Positions 1 through 6,957 of a stretch of DNA of 16,959 nucleotides are shown here, one piece after another. Where the stretch lies: positions 1 through 16,959 of the forward strand of contig USIY01000025.1 of assembly GCA_900554845.1 (NCBI GenBank), written 5' to 3'. The stretch comes from an uncultured Bacteroidales bacterium (GTDB lineage: Bacteria > Bacteroidota > Bacteroidia > Bacteroidales > Muribaculaceae). Made by a program: the position numbers and the translations under genes. The notes beneath the pieces were generated by a model, which worked only from the letters and a program-made list of their open reading frames with translations, did not search any database and was not told the origin of the DNA. The stretch's first letter is position 1; every line of letters begins with the position of its first letter.

Positions 1-126
1 TTTGGCTTGGCGACAGATGCCGCTTAGCCTATATTCAATTTTTAACGAACTATTGTTTATAAATTCATTGTATTTTTACCTATTTAAGTACTTTTACCGT
101 TATAAATATAGCGAATTTTAGAATTT
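1..126. other. AT-rich upstream region of the rhomboid operon
   Basis: This stretch is AT-rich and holds no gene I can support. It should carry the promoter of the rhomboid operon, but no element matches the Bacteroidota consensus well. The nearest candidate is TACTTTTA at 89-96, one mismatch from TAnnTTTG, with TTG at 68-70 upstream of an 18-base spacer. The first 30 or so bases are richer in GC and may be the tail of a gene lying left of the window. Confidence 0.3.
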
Positions 127-891
127 ATGAGTGCATATACCCCTGGCCGGCTTAATATTCCGCCGGTTACCCTGAACCTGATTATCATCAATACGCTTGT
201 ATGGCTTGTGGAGTTTCTTTTTCCGTCGTTCACGGACAAAAGTCTATATCCCCATTGTGCCCTTCACTACTTCGGCGCCGAAGATTTCCAGCCGGGCCAG
301 TTACTCACATACATGTTCATGCACGACAGCCGCAACTTCATACACCTTTTCTTCAACATGTTCACATTGTTCATGTTCGGCCCCATTCTTGAACGGACAT
401 GGGGCGAGAAGAGGTTCGTGTTGTTCTATGTGGTCTGCGGCATAGGAGCCGCATTAGTACAGGAACTTGCGTGGGGCCTCACCTGGGAGCATGAATATAT
501 CTCCGACATGGCCCGTCTGAACGGTCTGACCTACGACCATATGAAAGAAGCCGTCAACGCCGCCGTGGCAAATCACGACATAGGCATCATCAACAACATG
601 GAGATGATGAAGAATGCCATGATAACCGTGGGTGCGTCAGGCGCGATATTCGGTCTATTGCTTGGATTCGCGTTTGTATTCCCCAACATGCCTCTCTATC
701 TGTTCTTCATTCCTGTGCCTGTCAAGGCGAAATGGATGGTGCTCGGATACGGAGTGCTGGAGTTTTTCCTCGGAGTGAACGGAGGCGGAACCGTAGCGCA
801 TTTCGCTCATCTGGGTGGGATGCTTTTCGGTCTGGTCATTTTGCTTATATGGCGTAAAAAAGGCACCCTGCGCGGCGGCGGTTTTTATTAA
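127..891 (+). CDS. Rhomboid family intramembrane serine protease (first of a pair)
   Basis: This is a polytopic inner-membrane serine protease that cleaves single-pass membrane proteins within or near their transmembrane segment; the substrate cannot be told from sequence. The active-site features of the family are all present. The second core helix has H73-x3-N77 (IHLFFN), matching the oxyanion-side His/Asn of GlpG. GASGAIFG puts the nucleophile at Ser171, and AHFAHLGG puts the general base at His228. A hydrophilic insert at about residues 120-165 lies between core helices and is rich in Asn, Glu and Met. At 254 residues the length is normal for a compact rhomboid. The ATG at 127 has an A/T-rich lead and no in-frame rival. 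A second rhomboid gene starts 30 bases downstream, so the two are probably co-transcribed. Confidence 0.93.
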   Translation: MSAYTPGRLNIPPVTLNLIIINTLVWLVEFLFPSFTDKSLYPHCALHYFGAEDFQPGQLLTYMFMHDSRNFIHLFFNMFTLFMFGPILERTWGEKRFVLFYVVCGIGAALVQELAWGLTWEHEYISDMARLNGLTYDHMKEAVNAAVANHDIGIINNMEMMKNAMITVGASGAIFGLLLGFAFVFPNMPLYLFFIPVPVKAKWMVLGYGVLEFFLGVNGGGTVAHFAHLGGMLFGLVILLIWRKKGTLRGGGFY

Positions 892-921
892 TGGTCTCCA
901 CAGTCACTAAATTTTGTCTCG

Positions 922-1737
922 GTGAATAGATTTTTTGAATATTTCCGTCAAGACAGGTCGGTAATGTGGCTATGCTTCGCCAATATGGGGGCATCGGTGC
1001 TTATATGGTTTGCAATGGGTCTTCAGGCCGTCGCCGGTGTCTCCTCACGATGGGTCCTGGCCATATTCGCCCTTCCCTACCCTCTGCCGGAGGCCTTGAT
1101 ACATCCATGGACCATATTCACTTACATGTTCGCCCAGGCCGATGTGCTTCAGCTCCTTTTCAACATGCTGTGGCTGGTATGGTTCGGAAGGATGCTTTCC
1201 GACACAGACTCAGAGAAGACAATTGTGCTGTTATATATAGGAGGAGGTTTGTCAGGAGGAATTTGCTATCTTGCCGCAGGATTGGCCGGAGGCACCGGAT
1301 CTTTCCTGATGGGTTCGTCGGCGGCCATACTTTCCCTGATGGTGTACACCGCATTCCGACAGCCGGACCGGGAAGTGCCTTTGCTGCTCATTGGCAACGT
1401 CCGACTTAAATGGATTGCGATTGTTACCGTAATAATAACACTGCTTGGGGCCACCGGCATAGCCGCGCATTGCGCGCACATCGGTGGCGCCGCATTCCCT
1501 TTCCTGCTGATGGCCGGACGCAAACTCACTCGCCTGTACAATTCCCCGTCCACGCCTCACCGACACGTCCCGAAAGCGTTGCGAAACAAAAAAACATCAA
1601 AAGATCCTATAAACGTTCTGGAAGATCCGGAACAGATATTGGACAGATTGCTCGACAAGGTCAGAGTATCCGGATTCGACTCCTTGACCAGACAGGAAAG
1701 GGCTTTGCTTGATGAAATCTCACAAAAATTGAACTGA
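922..1737 (+). CDS. Rhomboid family protein with C-terminal helical domain (second of a pair)
   Basis: A second rhomboid, distinct in sequence from its neighbour. MGSSAAI supplies the GxS nucleophile at Ser133, and AHCAHIGG supplies the base at His186. The second core helix reads DVLQLLFNMLW: Asn81 is kept, but the usual His four residues earlier is Gln77, so oxyanion stabilisation may be altered. After the last helix (about residue 198) comes a basic linker and a soluble tail at about 230-271 (ILDRLLDKVRVSGFDSLT) like the short C-terminal domain of many Bacteroidota rhomboids. The start is GTG at 922. The first ATG (964) would begin inside the first helix and drop the typical amphipathic N-terminus (NRFFEYFRQD), so GTG is preferred. 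It ends two bases before the next gene and is very probably in the same operon. Confidence 0.88.
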   Translation: MNRFFEYFRQDRSVMWLCFANMGASVLIWFAMGLQAVAGVSSRWVLAIFALPYPLPEALIHPWTIFTYMFAQADVLQLLFNMLWLVWFGRMLSDTDSEKTIVLLYIGGGLSGGICYLAAGLAGGTGSFLMGSSAAILSLMVYTAFRQPDREVPLLLIGNVRLKWIAIVTVIITLLGATGIAAHCAHIGGAAFPFLLMAGRKLTRLYNSPSTPHRHVPKALRNKKTSKDPINVLEDPEQILDRLLDKVRVSGFDSLTRQERALLDEISQKLN

Positions 1738-1739
1738 TC

Positions 1740-2921
1740 ATGTTTCTGCCGATAGTCAAACCCATAGTGCGCGCCATCTTACGGGCACTTTCAATCATAC
1801 TTTTCATAGTGACCGTTATTTCCGCGTACGGCGGATACGCCGACACCCGGTTCATCGGATTTCTCGGCGTGATGGTGATGGCTCTGCCGTATCTGGCCAT
1901 CCTTACATTCATCGTTACGGCCCTGTGGTTCCTGGCAGGAAGATGGATCACAGGCGGGCTCGGAGTCGCCGCGCTGATAGCCATATGGTCTCCCTTGATG
2001 GGGGCGTGTCCCCTGAAATCCGAACGCAATCCCTCGCCGGGAGCGCAACGCTTCACACTCCTTTCCTGGAATTTCCTGCACGGGTGGGATCTGAATTATG
2101 ACAAAGAGTCGGAATTCGGTCATGATTTGTCGTCACAGCCCGACAACCAGGCTCTCCAATTCATTCTCGACACTGACGCCGACATTGTCTGTCTGCAGGA
2201 GTCCCCGAACTGGAACGAACCAGAACCTCCGCATCTCAACCGGTATCTTGCACGGTGGAACAAACAATATCCCTACACCGCGCATGAGAACAATAAGGAC
2301 AACAGAATATTCAGCAAATATCCTGTGCATTTGATTCCTATGTCAAAAATAATCGACGATGTGCTCGGCGGGGTGCCCGATTATATATCGGACAGACAAA
2401 TATTGAATTTCTTCAGCTTTTATCATGTCGACATTCCCCGCCATCCGTTGATAGTGGTGAACGTACATTTGTTGTCGCCATCTCTAACCGAACAGGAACG
2501 AAACGTAATGACCGGAATCAAATCCGTCGACTCCGCCAAAGCCAGCGCAATAGAATTCAAGACCTCCATCTATTCCAAGCTCAAGAATTCCATCAAATTC
2601 CATCGTGAACAAGTGCGGTTTATCTGCGACGTTATGAATAACTACAAAGCGCCGGCCATAATATGCGGGGATTTCAACGACGTCCCCGAATCCTACGCCT
2701 GGCGCCTGCTCGTAAAGGATGGATTCAAAGACGCATATGCACAGGTGGGTTTCGGTCCATTGATTACATATAACAAACATATGTTCTGGCTTCACATCGA
2801 TCAGATCATGTACCGGGGTGCCTTGTACCCTTTGAGCGTAAAAAAAGGAAAAATAAAAACTTCCGACCACTATCCTTTGATAGCCACTTTTGAATTTGAA
2901 CAGGGAACCACTGACAAATGA
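1740..2921 (+). CDS. Membrane-anchored endonuclease/exonuclease/phosphatase-fold protein
   Basis: The first 90 residues hold about three hydrophobic helices. From about residue 104 a domain of the endonuclease/exonuclease/phosphatase (DNase I-like) superfamily follows. The family's metal and catalytic motifs appear in order: LLSWNFLHG (Asn111), CLQES (Glu154), VVNVHLLS, ICGDFNDVPES (the Asp/Asn pair) and SDHYPLIATF (the C-terminal Asp-His). The complete set argues for an active phosphoesterase, but the substrate (nucleic acid, phospholipid or inositol phosphate) cannot be read from sequence. The catalytic domain probably faces the periplasm, by analogy with similar membrane-anchored members. 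The start codon follows the rhomboid stop by two bases, a strong sign of co-transcription. The stop (TGA, 2919-2921) overlaps an ATG at 2918 that I do not think is used. Confidence 0.88.
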   Translation: MFLPIVKPIVRAILRALSIILFIVTVISAYGGYADTRFIGFLGVMVMALPYLAILTFIVTALWFLAGRWITGGLGVAALIAIWSPLMGACPLKSERNPSPGAQRFTLLSWNFLHGWDLNYDKESEFGHDLSSQPDNQALQFILDTDADIVCLQESPNWNEPEPPHLNRYLARWNKQYPYTAHENNKDNRIFSKYPVHLIPMSKIIDDVLGGVPDYISDRQILNFFSFYHVDIPRHPLIVVNVHLLSPSLTEQERNVMTGIKSVDSAKASAIEFKTSIYSKLKNSIKFHREQVRFICDVMNNYKAPAIICGDFNDVPESYAWRLLVKDGFKDAYAQVGFGPLITYNKHMFWLHIDQIMYRGALYPLSVKKGKIKTSDHYPLIATFEFEQGTTDK

Positions 2922-2922
2922 C

Positions 2923-2953
2923 TTTCAAATTCAGGATTTTTTATTTAATTTTG
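2923..2953 (+). promoter_or_regulatory. Promoter for the M3 peptidase gene
   Basis: TAATTTTG at 2946-2953 matches the Bacteroidota -7 element TAnnTTTG exactly and is followed by CACC. TTTC at 2923-2926, one mismatch from TTTG, lies 19 bases upstream. The predicted transcript start falls about 15-18 bases before the ATG at 2975, which supports that start over the ATG at 2918. Confidence 0.65.
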
Positions 2954-2974
2954 CACCAAACAACACCAAGCATA

Positions 2975-5089
2975 ATGAAACACATCACTTTGCTTGCATG
3001 TGCGGCCATACTCTCATGCAACGTTTTTACAACTATGGCACAAGAACATCAGAATCCGTTCCTGACGGAGTACACCACCAAGTACAAGATTCCGCCGTTT
3101 GACCAGATCACGACAGCGGACTTTATCCCCGCCATAAAGGCCGGAATTGAGGAACAGGACAAGAATCTTCACGCAATCATCGTGAACCGGGCAACCCCCG
3201 ACTTCGACAACACGATACTGCCTCTTGAGAACCTTTCCCCGATTCTGGAGCGCGTACAGGGAGTCTTCTATCACTATATGGAAGCTATGAACACTCCCGA
3301 ATTCGCCGCAATGTCGGAGGAGGCCATACCGATGCTGAACGAAGCTTCCAACAGAGTGAATCTCTCAGAGCCCCTGTTCCAGAAGATCAAACAGGTGTAT
3401 GACAACCGCGACAAGATGAAACTAACACCGGTGCAGAAACGTGTGGTAGAGAAATATTACCGCGAGTTCGCCGAACAAGGCGCCGCGCTTGACGCCGAAA
3501 AGAAGAAAGAGCTGATCTGCGTCAACGACGAATTGTCGAAACTCTTCATTCAGTACAACCGCAACCTGCTTAACGCCACCAACCGGTTCGAGGTAGTGGT
3601 GTACGACAAGAACGATCTGGCCGGTCTGCCTGAGTCCTCTGTCGCAGTGGCCGCGGAGGAAGCCGAAAAGCGCGGACTCAAGGGCCTTTGGGTGTTTACT
3701 CTTCATGCTCCGAGCCGTCTGCCGGTGCTCCAATATGCCGACAACCGGGGTCTCCGCGAAGCCATCTATAAAGGTTACACCACTCTGGCAAGTTATGGTG
3801 ATAATTCAAATATGCCGGTTATCAGCCAGATTGTAAAGCTTCGTAACGAAAAAGCCCGGATCATGGGCTTCAAGGACTTCGCGTCGATGATGACCAGCAG
3901 AGTCATGGCCAAGACTCCGGACGCAGCCACAGAACTGCTTATGAAAGTGTTCGAACCAGCCGTGGCACGCTCCGCCGAGGAAGTGAAGGACATGCAGGCT
4001 TATGTAGACAAAAACGGAGGAGGGTTCAAGATCGCGCCCTGGGATTATTACTACTATGCCGACAAAGTAAAGAAAGAGAAATACAATCTGGACGAATCCG
4101 AGATCCGTCAATATCTGAGCCTGGACAACGTTCTGAAAGGTCTGTTCGACACTACCGAGAAACTGTGGGGTGTAAAACTGATTCCAATGCCGGACGCTCC
4201 TAAATATATGGAGGATGTACAAGTGTTCGATGTGGTCGACGCCAAGACCGGGGAACATGTGGCTGTATGGATGTGCGACTATTTCCCTCGTGAAACAAAG
4301 CGCCAGGGCGCCTGGATGGAGCAGATCCAACCCGCGGGAATTTACACCGGCGGAGAAGTGCGTCGTCCCATAGTCTACAACGTCGGCAACTTCACGAAAC
4401 CTACCGCCACTACACCTTCGCTGCTTACAATCGACGAAGTGGAGACTACTTTCCATGAATTCGGACACGCCCTGCAAGGCATGCTCACCAGAGCTCCTTA
4501 CAAAAGCCTTGCCGGCACAAACGTGGACCGCGATTATGTGGAGATGTGCTCCCAGATGAACGAGCACTGGGCTTTCGAGCCGGAGGTCCTGAAAGGTTAC
4601 GCCAAGCATTACAAGACCGGCGAAGCCATGCCTGACTCCTTGATTAAGAAACTAAACGACAGCCGCACATTCAACCAGGGCTTCGTAACCACCGAGCTCA
4701 CCGGCGCCGCTTTGCTGGACATGAAATACGGACAGCAGGCCGAGGTGAAGGATCCCGCGGCATTCGAACTGAAAGTGGCTGAAGAGATAGGGATGCCTGA
4801 AGAAATAACTTTCCGCTACCGTAGTCCTTACTTCAAGCACATCTTCGGCGACGACGGCTACGCATCCGGATATTACACTTACCTTTGGGCACAGGTCCTG
4901 GAGGCGGACGCATGGGAACTCTTCAAGGAGAAAGGAATCTTTGACAAAAAGACCGCAACCAGCTTCAAGAAGAACATTCTGGAATCCGGTGACACCGAGG
5001 ACGCCATGATTCTCTTCAAACGTTTCCGCGGTCACGAACCCGACGCCGCCGCTCTTCTGCGCCTCCGTGGATTCGCCCCCGCGAAATAA
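2975..5089 (+). CDS. dcp: Exported M3 family zinc metallopeptidase (peptidyl-dipeptidase Dcp type)
   Basis: A thermolysin-fold zinc peptidase of family M3, which trims peptides of limited length; Dcp members remove C-terminal dipeptides. The zinc site is TTFHEFGHALQG with His494, Glu495 and His498. A third ligand, Glu523 (DYVEMCSQMNEHW), lies at the usual distance. The N-terminal region (NPFLTEYTTKYKIPPFDQIT) and the roughly 700-residue length fit the Dcp/PrlC branch. With the start at 2975 the protein opens with a clear signal peptide (MKHITLLACAAILSC...TTMAQ), so it should act in the periplasm, perhaps lipid-anchored if the Cys is used. The alternative ATG at 2918 overlaps the previous stop, adds 19 residues before the signal peptide and lies upstream of the promoter, so I reject it. 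A terminator follows 75 bases after the stop. Dcp versus oligopeptidase activity is not resolved by sequence alone. Confidence 0.92.
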   Translation: MKHITLLACAAILSCNVFTTMAQEHQNPFLTEYTTKYKIPPFDQITTADFIPAIKAGIEEQDKNLHAIIVNRATPDFDNTILPLENLSPILERVQGVFYHYMEAMNTPEFAAMSEEAIPMLNEASNRVNLSEPLFQKIKQVYDNRDKMKLTPVQKRVVEKYYREFAEQGAALDAEKKKELICVNDELSKLFIQYNRNLLNATNRFEVVVYDKNDLAGLPESSVAVAAEEAEKRGLKGLWVFTLHAPSRLPVLQYADNRGLREAIYKGYTTLASYGDNSNMPVISQIVKLRNEKARIMGFKDFASMMTSRVMAKTPDAATELLMKVFEPAVARSAEEVKDMQAYVDKNGGGFKIAPWDYYYYADKVKKEKYNLDESEIRQYLSLDNVLKGLFDTTEKLWGVKLIPMPDAPKYMEDVQVFDVVDAKTGEHVAVWMCDYFPRETKRQGAWMEQIQPAGIYTGGEVRRPIVYNVGNFTKPTATTPSLLTIDEVETTFHEFGHALQGMLTRAPYKSLAGTNVDRDYVEMCSQMNEHWAFEPEVLKGYAKHYKTGEAMPDSLIKKLNDSRTFNQGFVTTELTGAALLDMKYGQQAEVKDPAAFELKVAEEIGMPEEITFRYRSPYFKHIFGDDGYASGYYTYLWAQVLEADAWELFKEKGIFDKKTATSFKKNILESGDTEDAMILFKRFRGHEPDAAALLRLRGFAPAK

Positions 5090-5103
5090 GAACCATCGCA
5101 CAG

Positions 5104-5118
5104 CCGGGCCATGCCCGG
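5104..5118. repeat. Short GC-rich hairpin after the M3 peptidase stop
   Basis: CCGGGC at 5104-5109 and GCCCGG at 5113-5118 form a perfect 6-bp stem with a 3-base loop, 15 bases after the stop codon. No T-run follows. Two imperfect copies of an ACAAACAAG element come directly after. It could shield the 3' end of the mRNA; its function is unknown. Confidence 0.45.
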
Positions 5119-5164
5119 AACAAACAAGATTGAAACAAACAAGGCTGAAACCTAACGCAACAAC

Positions 5165-5199
5165 AAAAGCCATCCGGATCATTCCCCCGGATGGCTTTT
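5165..5199 (+). terminator. Intrinsic terminator, probably bidirectional
   Basis: AAAAGCCATCCGG (5165-5177) pairs perfectly with CCGGATGGCTTTT (5187-5199) around a 9-base loop. The rightward strand ends in a T-run (5196-5200), which ends the M3 peptidase transcript. Read leftward, the hairpin is followed by TTTTGTTGTT, so it could also stop transcription coming from the right. Confidence 0.85.
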
Positions 5200-5261
5200 T
5201 CATTCCTCCAGTCCATAAATGCGGCACCTATCCATAGATGCCCTGGCGGAGACTGTTGGTA

Positions 5262-5294
5262 AATGCGCGAAGCATTGGCTTCGTTTGTCGCATT
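5262..5294. repeat. Strong two-part hairpin
   Basis: AATGCG (5262-5267) pairs with CGCATT (5289-5294), and directly inside it CGAAGC (5268-5273) pairs with GCTTCG (5278-5283) around a 4-base loop. A 5-base bulge (5284-5288) sits on one side. Twelve base pairs without a mismatch is hard to get by chance outside a structured RNA. Confidence 0.7.
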
Positions 5295-5311
5295 ATGGCT
5301 CAAAATGAACC

Positions 5312-5339
5312 GAGGGAAACCGAATCATCGGCTTCCCTC
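5312..5339. repeat. Strong hairpin with tetraloop
   Basis: GAGGGAA (5312-5318) and CCGA (5320-5323) pair with TCGG (5328-5331) and TTCCCTC (5333-5339), leaving one A/C mismatch and the loop ATCA. Beyond a further mismatch the stem could extend by AAC/GTT (5308-5310 with 5341-5343). No T-run follows in either direction, so it is not a typical terminator. Confidence 0.7.
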
Positions 5340-5464
5340 AGTTAAAGATCAACGATTCACACCGTCATCTTCACATTTCAGATTAAGGTCAAATAATAAT
5401 CAATTACCCTGTTGTTTGCATTTATATTGTTACCCGTTTCTCATGGTATAGACTTAAGGCTCGC

Positions 5465-5522
5465 GGTATTAAGGTTAATTGTCATACAGTTTTGCTCTGT
5501 TTGACAATGCAAAATTAATACC
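5465..5522. repeat. Nested inverted repeat overlapping a leftward promoter
   Basis: Three nested arms pair. GGTATTAA (5465-5472) pairs with TTAATACC (5515-5522), ATTGTCA (5478-5484) with TGACAAT (5502-5508), and ACAG (5486-5489) with CTGT (5497-5500). That gives 19 pairs in total around a 7-base loop. Eight T residues (5530-5537) follow on the right. The right arm covers the leftward -7 box, so a DNA-level operator is as likely as an RNA hairpin. Confidence 0.6.
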
Positions 5523-5542
5523 AATATCATTTTTTTTGCAAA
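5510..5542 (-). promoter_or_regulatory. Leftward promoter in the intergenic region
   Basis: Read leftward, TTTG (complement of 5539-5542) is followed after 21 bases by TAATTTTG (complement of 5510-5517), an exact match to TAnnTTTG. The transcript would start near 5505. No leftward protein gene lies downstream of it before the M3 gene's terminator. Confidence 0.5.
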
Positions 5543-5551
5543 AATATTTAT

Positions 5552-5565
5552 ATGTTGTGCAACAT
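5552..5565. repeat. Short palindrome, possible operator
   Basis: ATGTTG and CAACAT flank a 2-base centre. The centre is too tight for an RNA loop without opening pairs, so a protein-binding site on DNA is the more natural reading. It lies just upstream of the leftward -33 box, a usual place for a regulator site. Confidence 0.35.
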
Positions 5566-5578
5566 GTTTTTAATTTAG

Positions 5579-5605
5579 TGCATTATCCTTCACTTCAATA
5601 ATGCA
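5579..5605. repeat. AT-rich inverted repeat followed by a T-run
   Basis: TGCATTAT (5579-5586) pairs perfectly with ATAATGCA (5598-5605) around an 11-base loop, and TATTTTTT follows on the right. The stem has low GC, so as a rightward terminator it would be weak. No rightward transcript is known to reach it. Confidence 0.4.
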
Positions 5606-5888
5606 TATTTTTTGTTCCTCTTTCATATTGCTATCATATTCTACAAAGTTAACACTTTCAACAAAAATTCACACTATAAATGACAAGAAAATATCAAACT
5701 GATTGCATTTTGCCAGATTATGGACTTTTTTATTTTCTTTGAACACATGACAACATTCTAAAACCATTGAATATTTCAGCCGTTTGGACAAGATCTGAAG
5801 CATTGCAGACAAAAACAAACGACCGGTACGGATAGCCAATATATTGCACCCTGTTTATTATTCTGATCTTTTCGTGTCGAGCCGATGT

Positions 5889-5919
5889 TTTGACAATTGA
5901 AGAGATTATTATAAATTTG
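5889..5919 (+). promoter_or_regulatory. Promoter for the lipid kinase gene
   Basis: TTTG at 5889-5892, a 19-base spacer and TAAATTTG at 5912-5919 fit the Bacteroidota sigma consensus. The ATG at 5924 begins only four bases after the -7 box, so the transcript would have little or no leader if that ATG is used. Confidence 0.75.
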
Positions 5920-5923
5920 CAGT

Positions 5924-6913
5924 ATGAAGACACGCCGCTACATGGTAATCATCAACCCGATTTCGGGGAGTGGGCCAGCCGTTGACATTGAGTCGATGGT
6001 GATGTCGTCGTTGCAATGTGACGGCCGTGAGGTCGAGATCAGATATTCAGAACGGCCCGGGCATTGCGCCGTACTGGCTGCCGAAGCCGTAAAGCGACAT
6101 TTCTATGCTGTCATAGCCGCCGGAGGCGACGGCACAATCAATGAAGTGGCCTCCGCATTACGCGGCACTTCGGTAAACATGGGCATTCTTCCCAGAGGGT
6201 CGGGCAACGGTCTGGCACGTCATCTGGACATGTCGATCGACATCAACAACGCGCTGAGGGTTATCAAAGCCGACAATCCTCTCCCCTGCGATTACGGCAC
6301 AGCCAACGAACGGCCGTTTTTCTGTACCTTCGGACTCGGGTTCGACGCCGCTGTCAGTCATGAATTCGCCACTATGAAACGTCGTGGATTGACATCCTAC
6401 ATCCGTTCCGCCATCAAGAAATACGTCTCGTACACACCCAAGGAATACTCCATTTCCACAAACGGGAAAACGGTCCATGTCAAGGCATTTCTAATTGCCG
6501 TATGCAACGCCTCACAGTACGGCAACAACGCATATATCTCCCCCGACGCCTCCATACGTGACGGTTTGCTGGACATCACCATAATACATGCCGGCAACCC
6601 CCTGACACGTGCCATTGTCGGCGTGGATCTGTTCACGGGTTATCTGAAACGTAATGTGCTTGTACAGACCATGCAGGTGAAACAAGCAGTTATCCGTCAG
6701 AATCCGGGACCCGGACACGTGGACGGGGATCCTGTGAACATGCCGGAGCAAATTCGAATCAAATGCCATCCGGGACAACTCCGTCTATTCGTAGATCCTA
6801 AGAAACACACTTTCCACCCGTTGCTCACCCCATTGCGCTCCATGCATTTCGACTTCAGGTTCCACATAAACTCTCTGATAAGCAGACTGCTGAGCAAGCG
6901 TCATAAGTCATGA
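5924..6913 (+). CDS. Diacylglycerol kinase family lipid kinase (YegS/DgkB type)
   Basis: A soluble or membrane-associated kinase that phosphorylates a lipid such as diacylglycerol using ATP, feeding phosphatidic acid back into phospholipid synthesis. The DAGK catalytic domain is plain. The N-terminal strand is YMVIINPISGSG, the nucleotide loop is AAGGDGTINEVASAL (GGDGT at residues 67-71), and ILPRGSGNGLARHL follows at about 88-101. The C-terminal half is the usual beta-sandwich, ending near HVDGDPV, which holds conserved acidic residues. At 329 residues it is slightly longer than the usual 290-310; the extra is a basic C-terminal tail. It is a single-gene unit, with a promoter in front and another promoter behind it. 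ATG 5942 (residue 7) is an alternative start that would restore a short leader but would trim the run before the first strand. The lipid substrate is not determined by sequence. Confidence 0.9.
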   Translation: MKTRRYMVIINPISGSGPAVDIESMVMSSLQCDGREVEIRYSERPGHCAVLAAEAVKRHFYAVIAAGGDGTINEVASALRGTSVNMGILPRGSGNGLARHLDMSIDINNALRVIKADNPLPCDYGTANERPFFCTFGLGFDAAVSHEFATMKRRGLTSYIRSAIKKYVSYTPKEYSISTNGKTVHVKAFLIAVCNASQYGNNAYISPDASIRDGLLDITIIHAGNPLTRAIVGVDLFTGYLKRNVLVQTMQVKQAVIRQNPGPGHVDGDPVNMPEQIRIKCHPGQLRLFVDPKKHTFHPLLTPLRSMHFDFRFHINSLISRLLSKRHKS

Positions 6914-6957
6914 CCGTATAATTTAAACGCCGTGGCGGCAATCCATATCCGAAATTA

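Larger units (their letters stand above)
5161..5505 (-). ncRNA. Candidate leftward structured RNA, about 340 nt
   Basis: This is an inference from three parts seen in the sequence: a near-consensus promoter reading leftward (5510-5542), two strong hairpins in the body (5312-5339 and 5262-5294), and a stem ending in a T-rich stretch in the leftward sense (5165-5199). No open frame of note lies in this direction, and the transcript would end before the convergent M3 gene. I looked for the conserved cores of tmRNA, RNase P RNA and the signal recognition particle RNA and did not find them. A 6S-like or lineage-specific RNA remains possible. The hairpins alone do not fix the strand; the promoter does. 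If the promoter is not active, this entry fails. Confidence 0.35.
5090..5923. other. Long intergenic region with several inverted repeats, no convincing protein gene
   Basis: This 834-base stretch separates the M3 peptidase gene from the lipid kinase gene. The left half (to about 5400) has average GC and holds a terminator and two strong hairpins. The right half is AT-rich and holds three further inverted repeats. Short open frames exist (for example 5263-5451 rightward and 5730-5933 leftward), but their products look random and they lack promoters. The individual elements are listed separately. From about 5615 to 5885 I see only AT-rich spacer, apart from an isolated -7-like CAAAGTTA at 5644-5651 (leftward sense) without a -33 partner. 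Confidence 0.7.

Noticed and set aside
893..902. A shared 10-11 base string (TGGTCTCCACA) near 893 and near 12541
   Set aside because: The match is short, occurs only twice in the window and the flanks do not match, so chance is the simplest explanation.
3806..4609. A 267-residue leftward open frame opposite the M3 peptidase
   Set aside because: It is the antisense shadow of a well-supported metallopeptidase frame, including its zinc site.
5263..5451. A 62-residue rightward open frame in the long intergenic region
   Set aside because: It has no rightward promoter, runs through both strong hairpins and a composition change, and its product resembles no domain I know.
5161..5505. tmRNA, RNase P RNA or SRP RNA as the identity of the candidate RNA
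   Set aside because: The conserved core sequences of these RNAs were not recognised on either strand, so I left the class open.
5730..5933. A 67-residue leftward open frame overlapping the lipid kinase start
   Set aside because: It has no convincing promoter, begins inside the kinase gene and runs over its promoter. Its product shows no recognisable pattern.
6929..6939. A small hairpin after the lipid kinase stop as a terminator
   Set aside because: The stem has only four pairs with a 3-base loop and no T-run follows.
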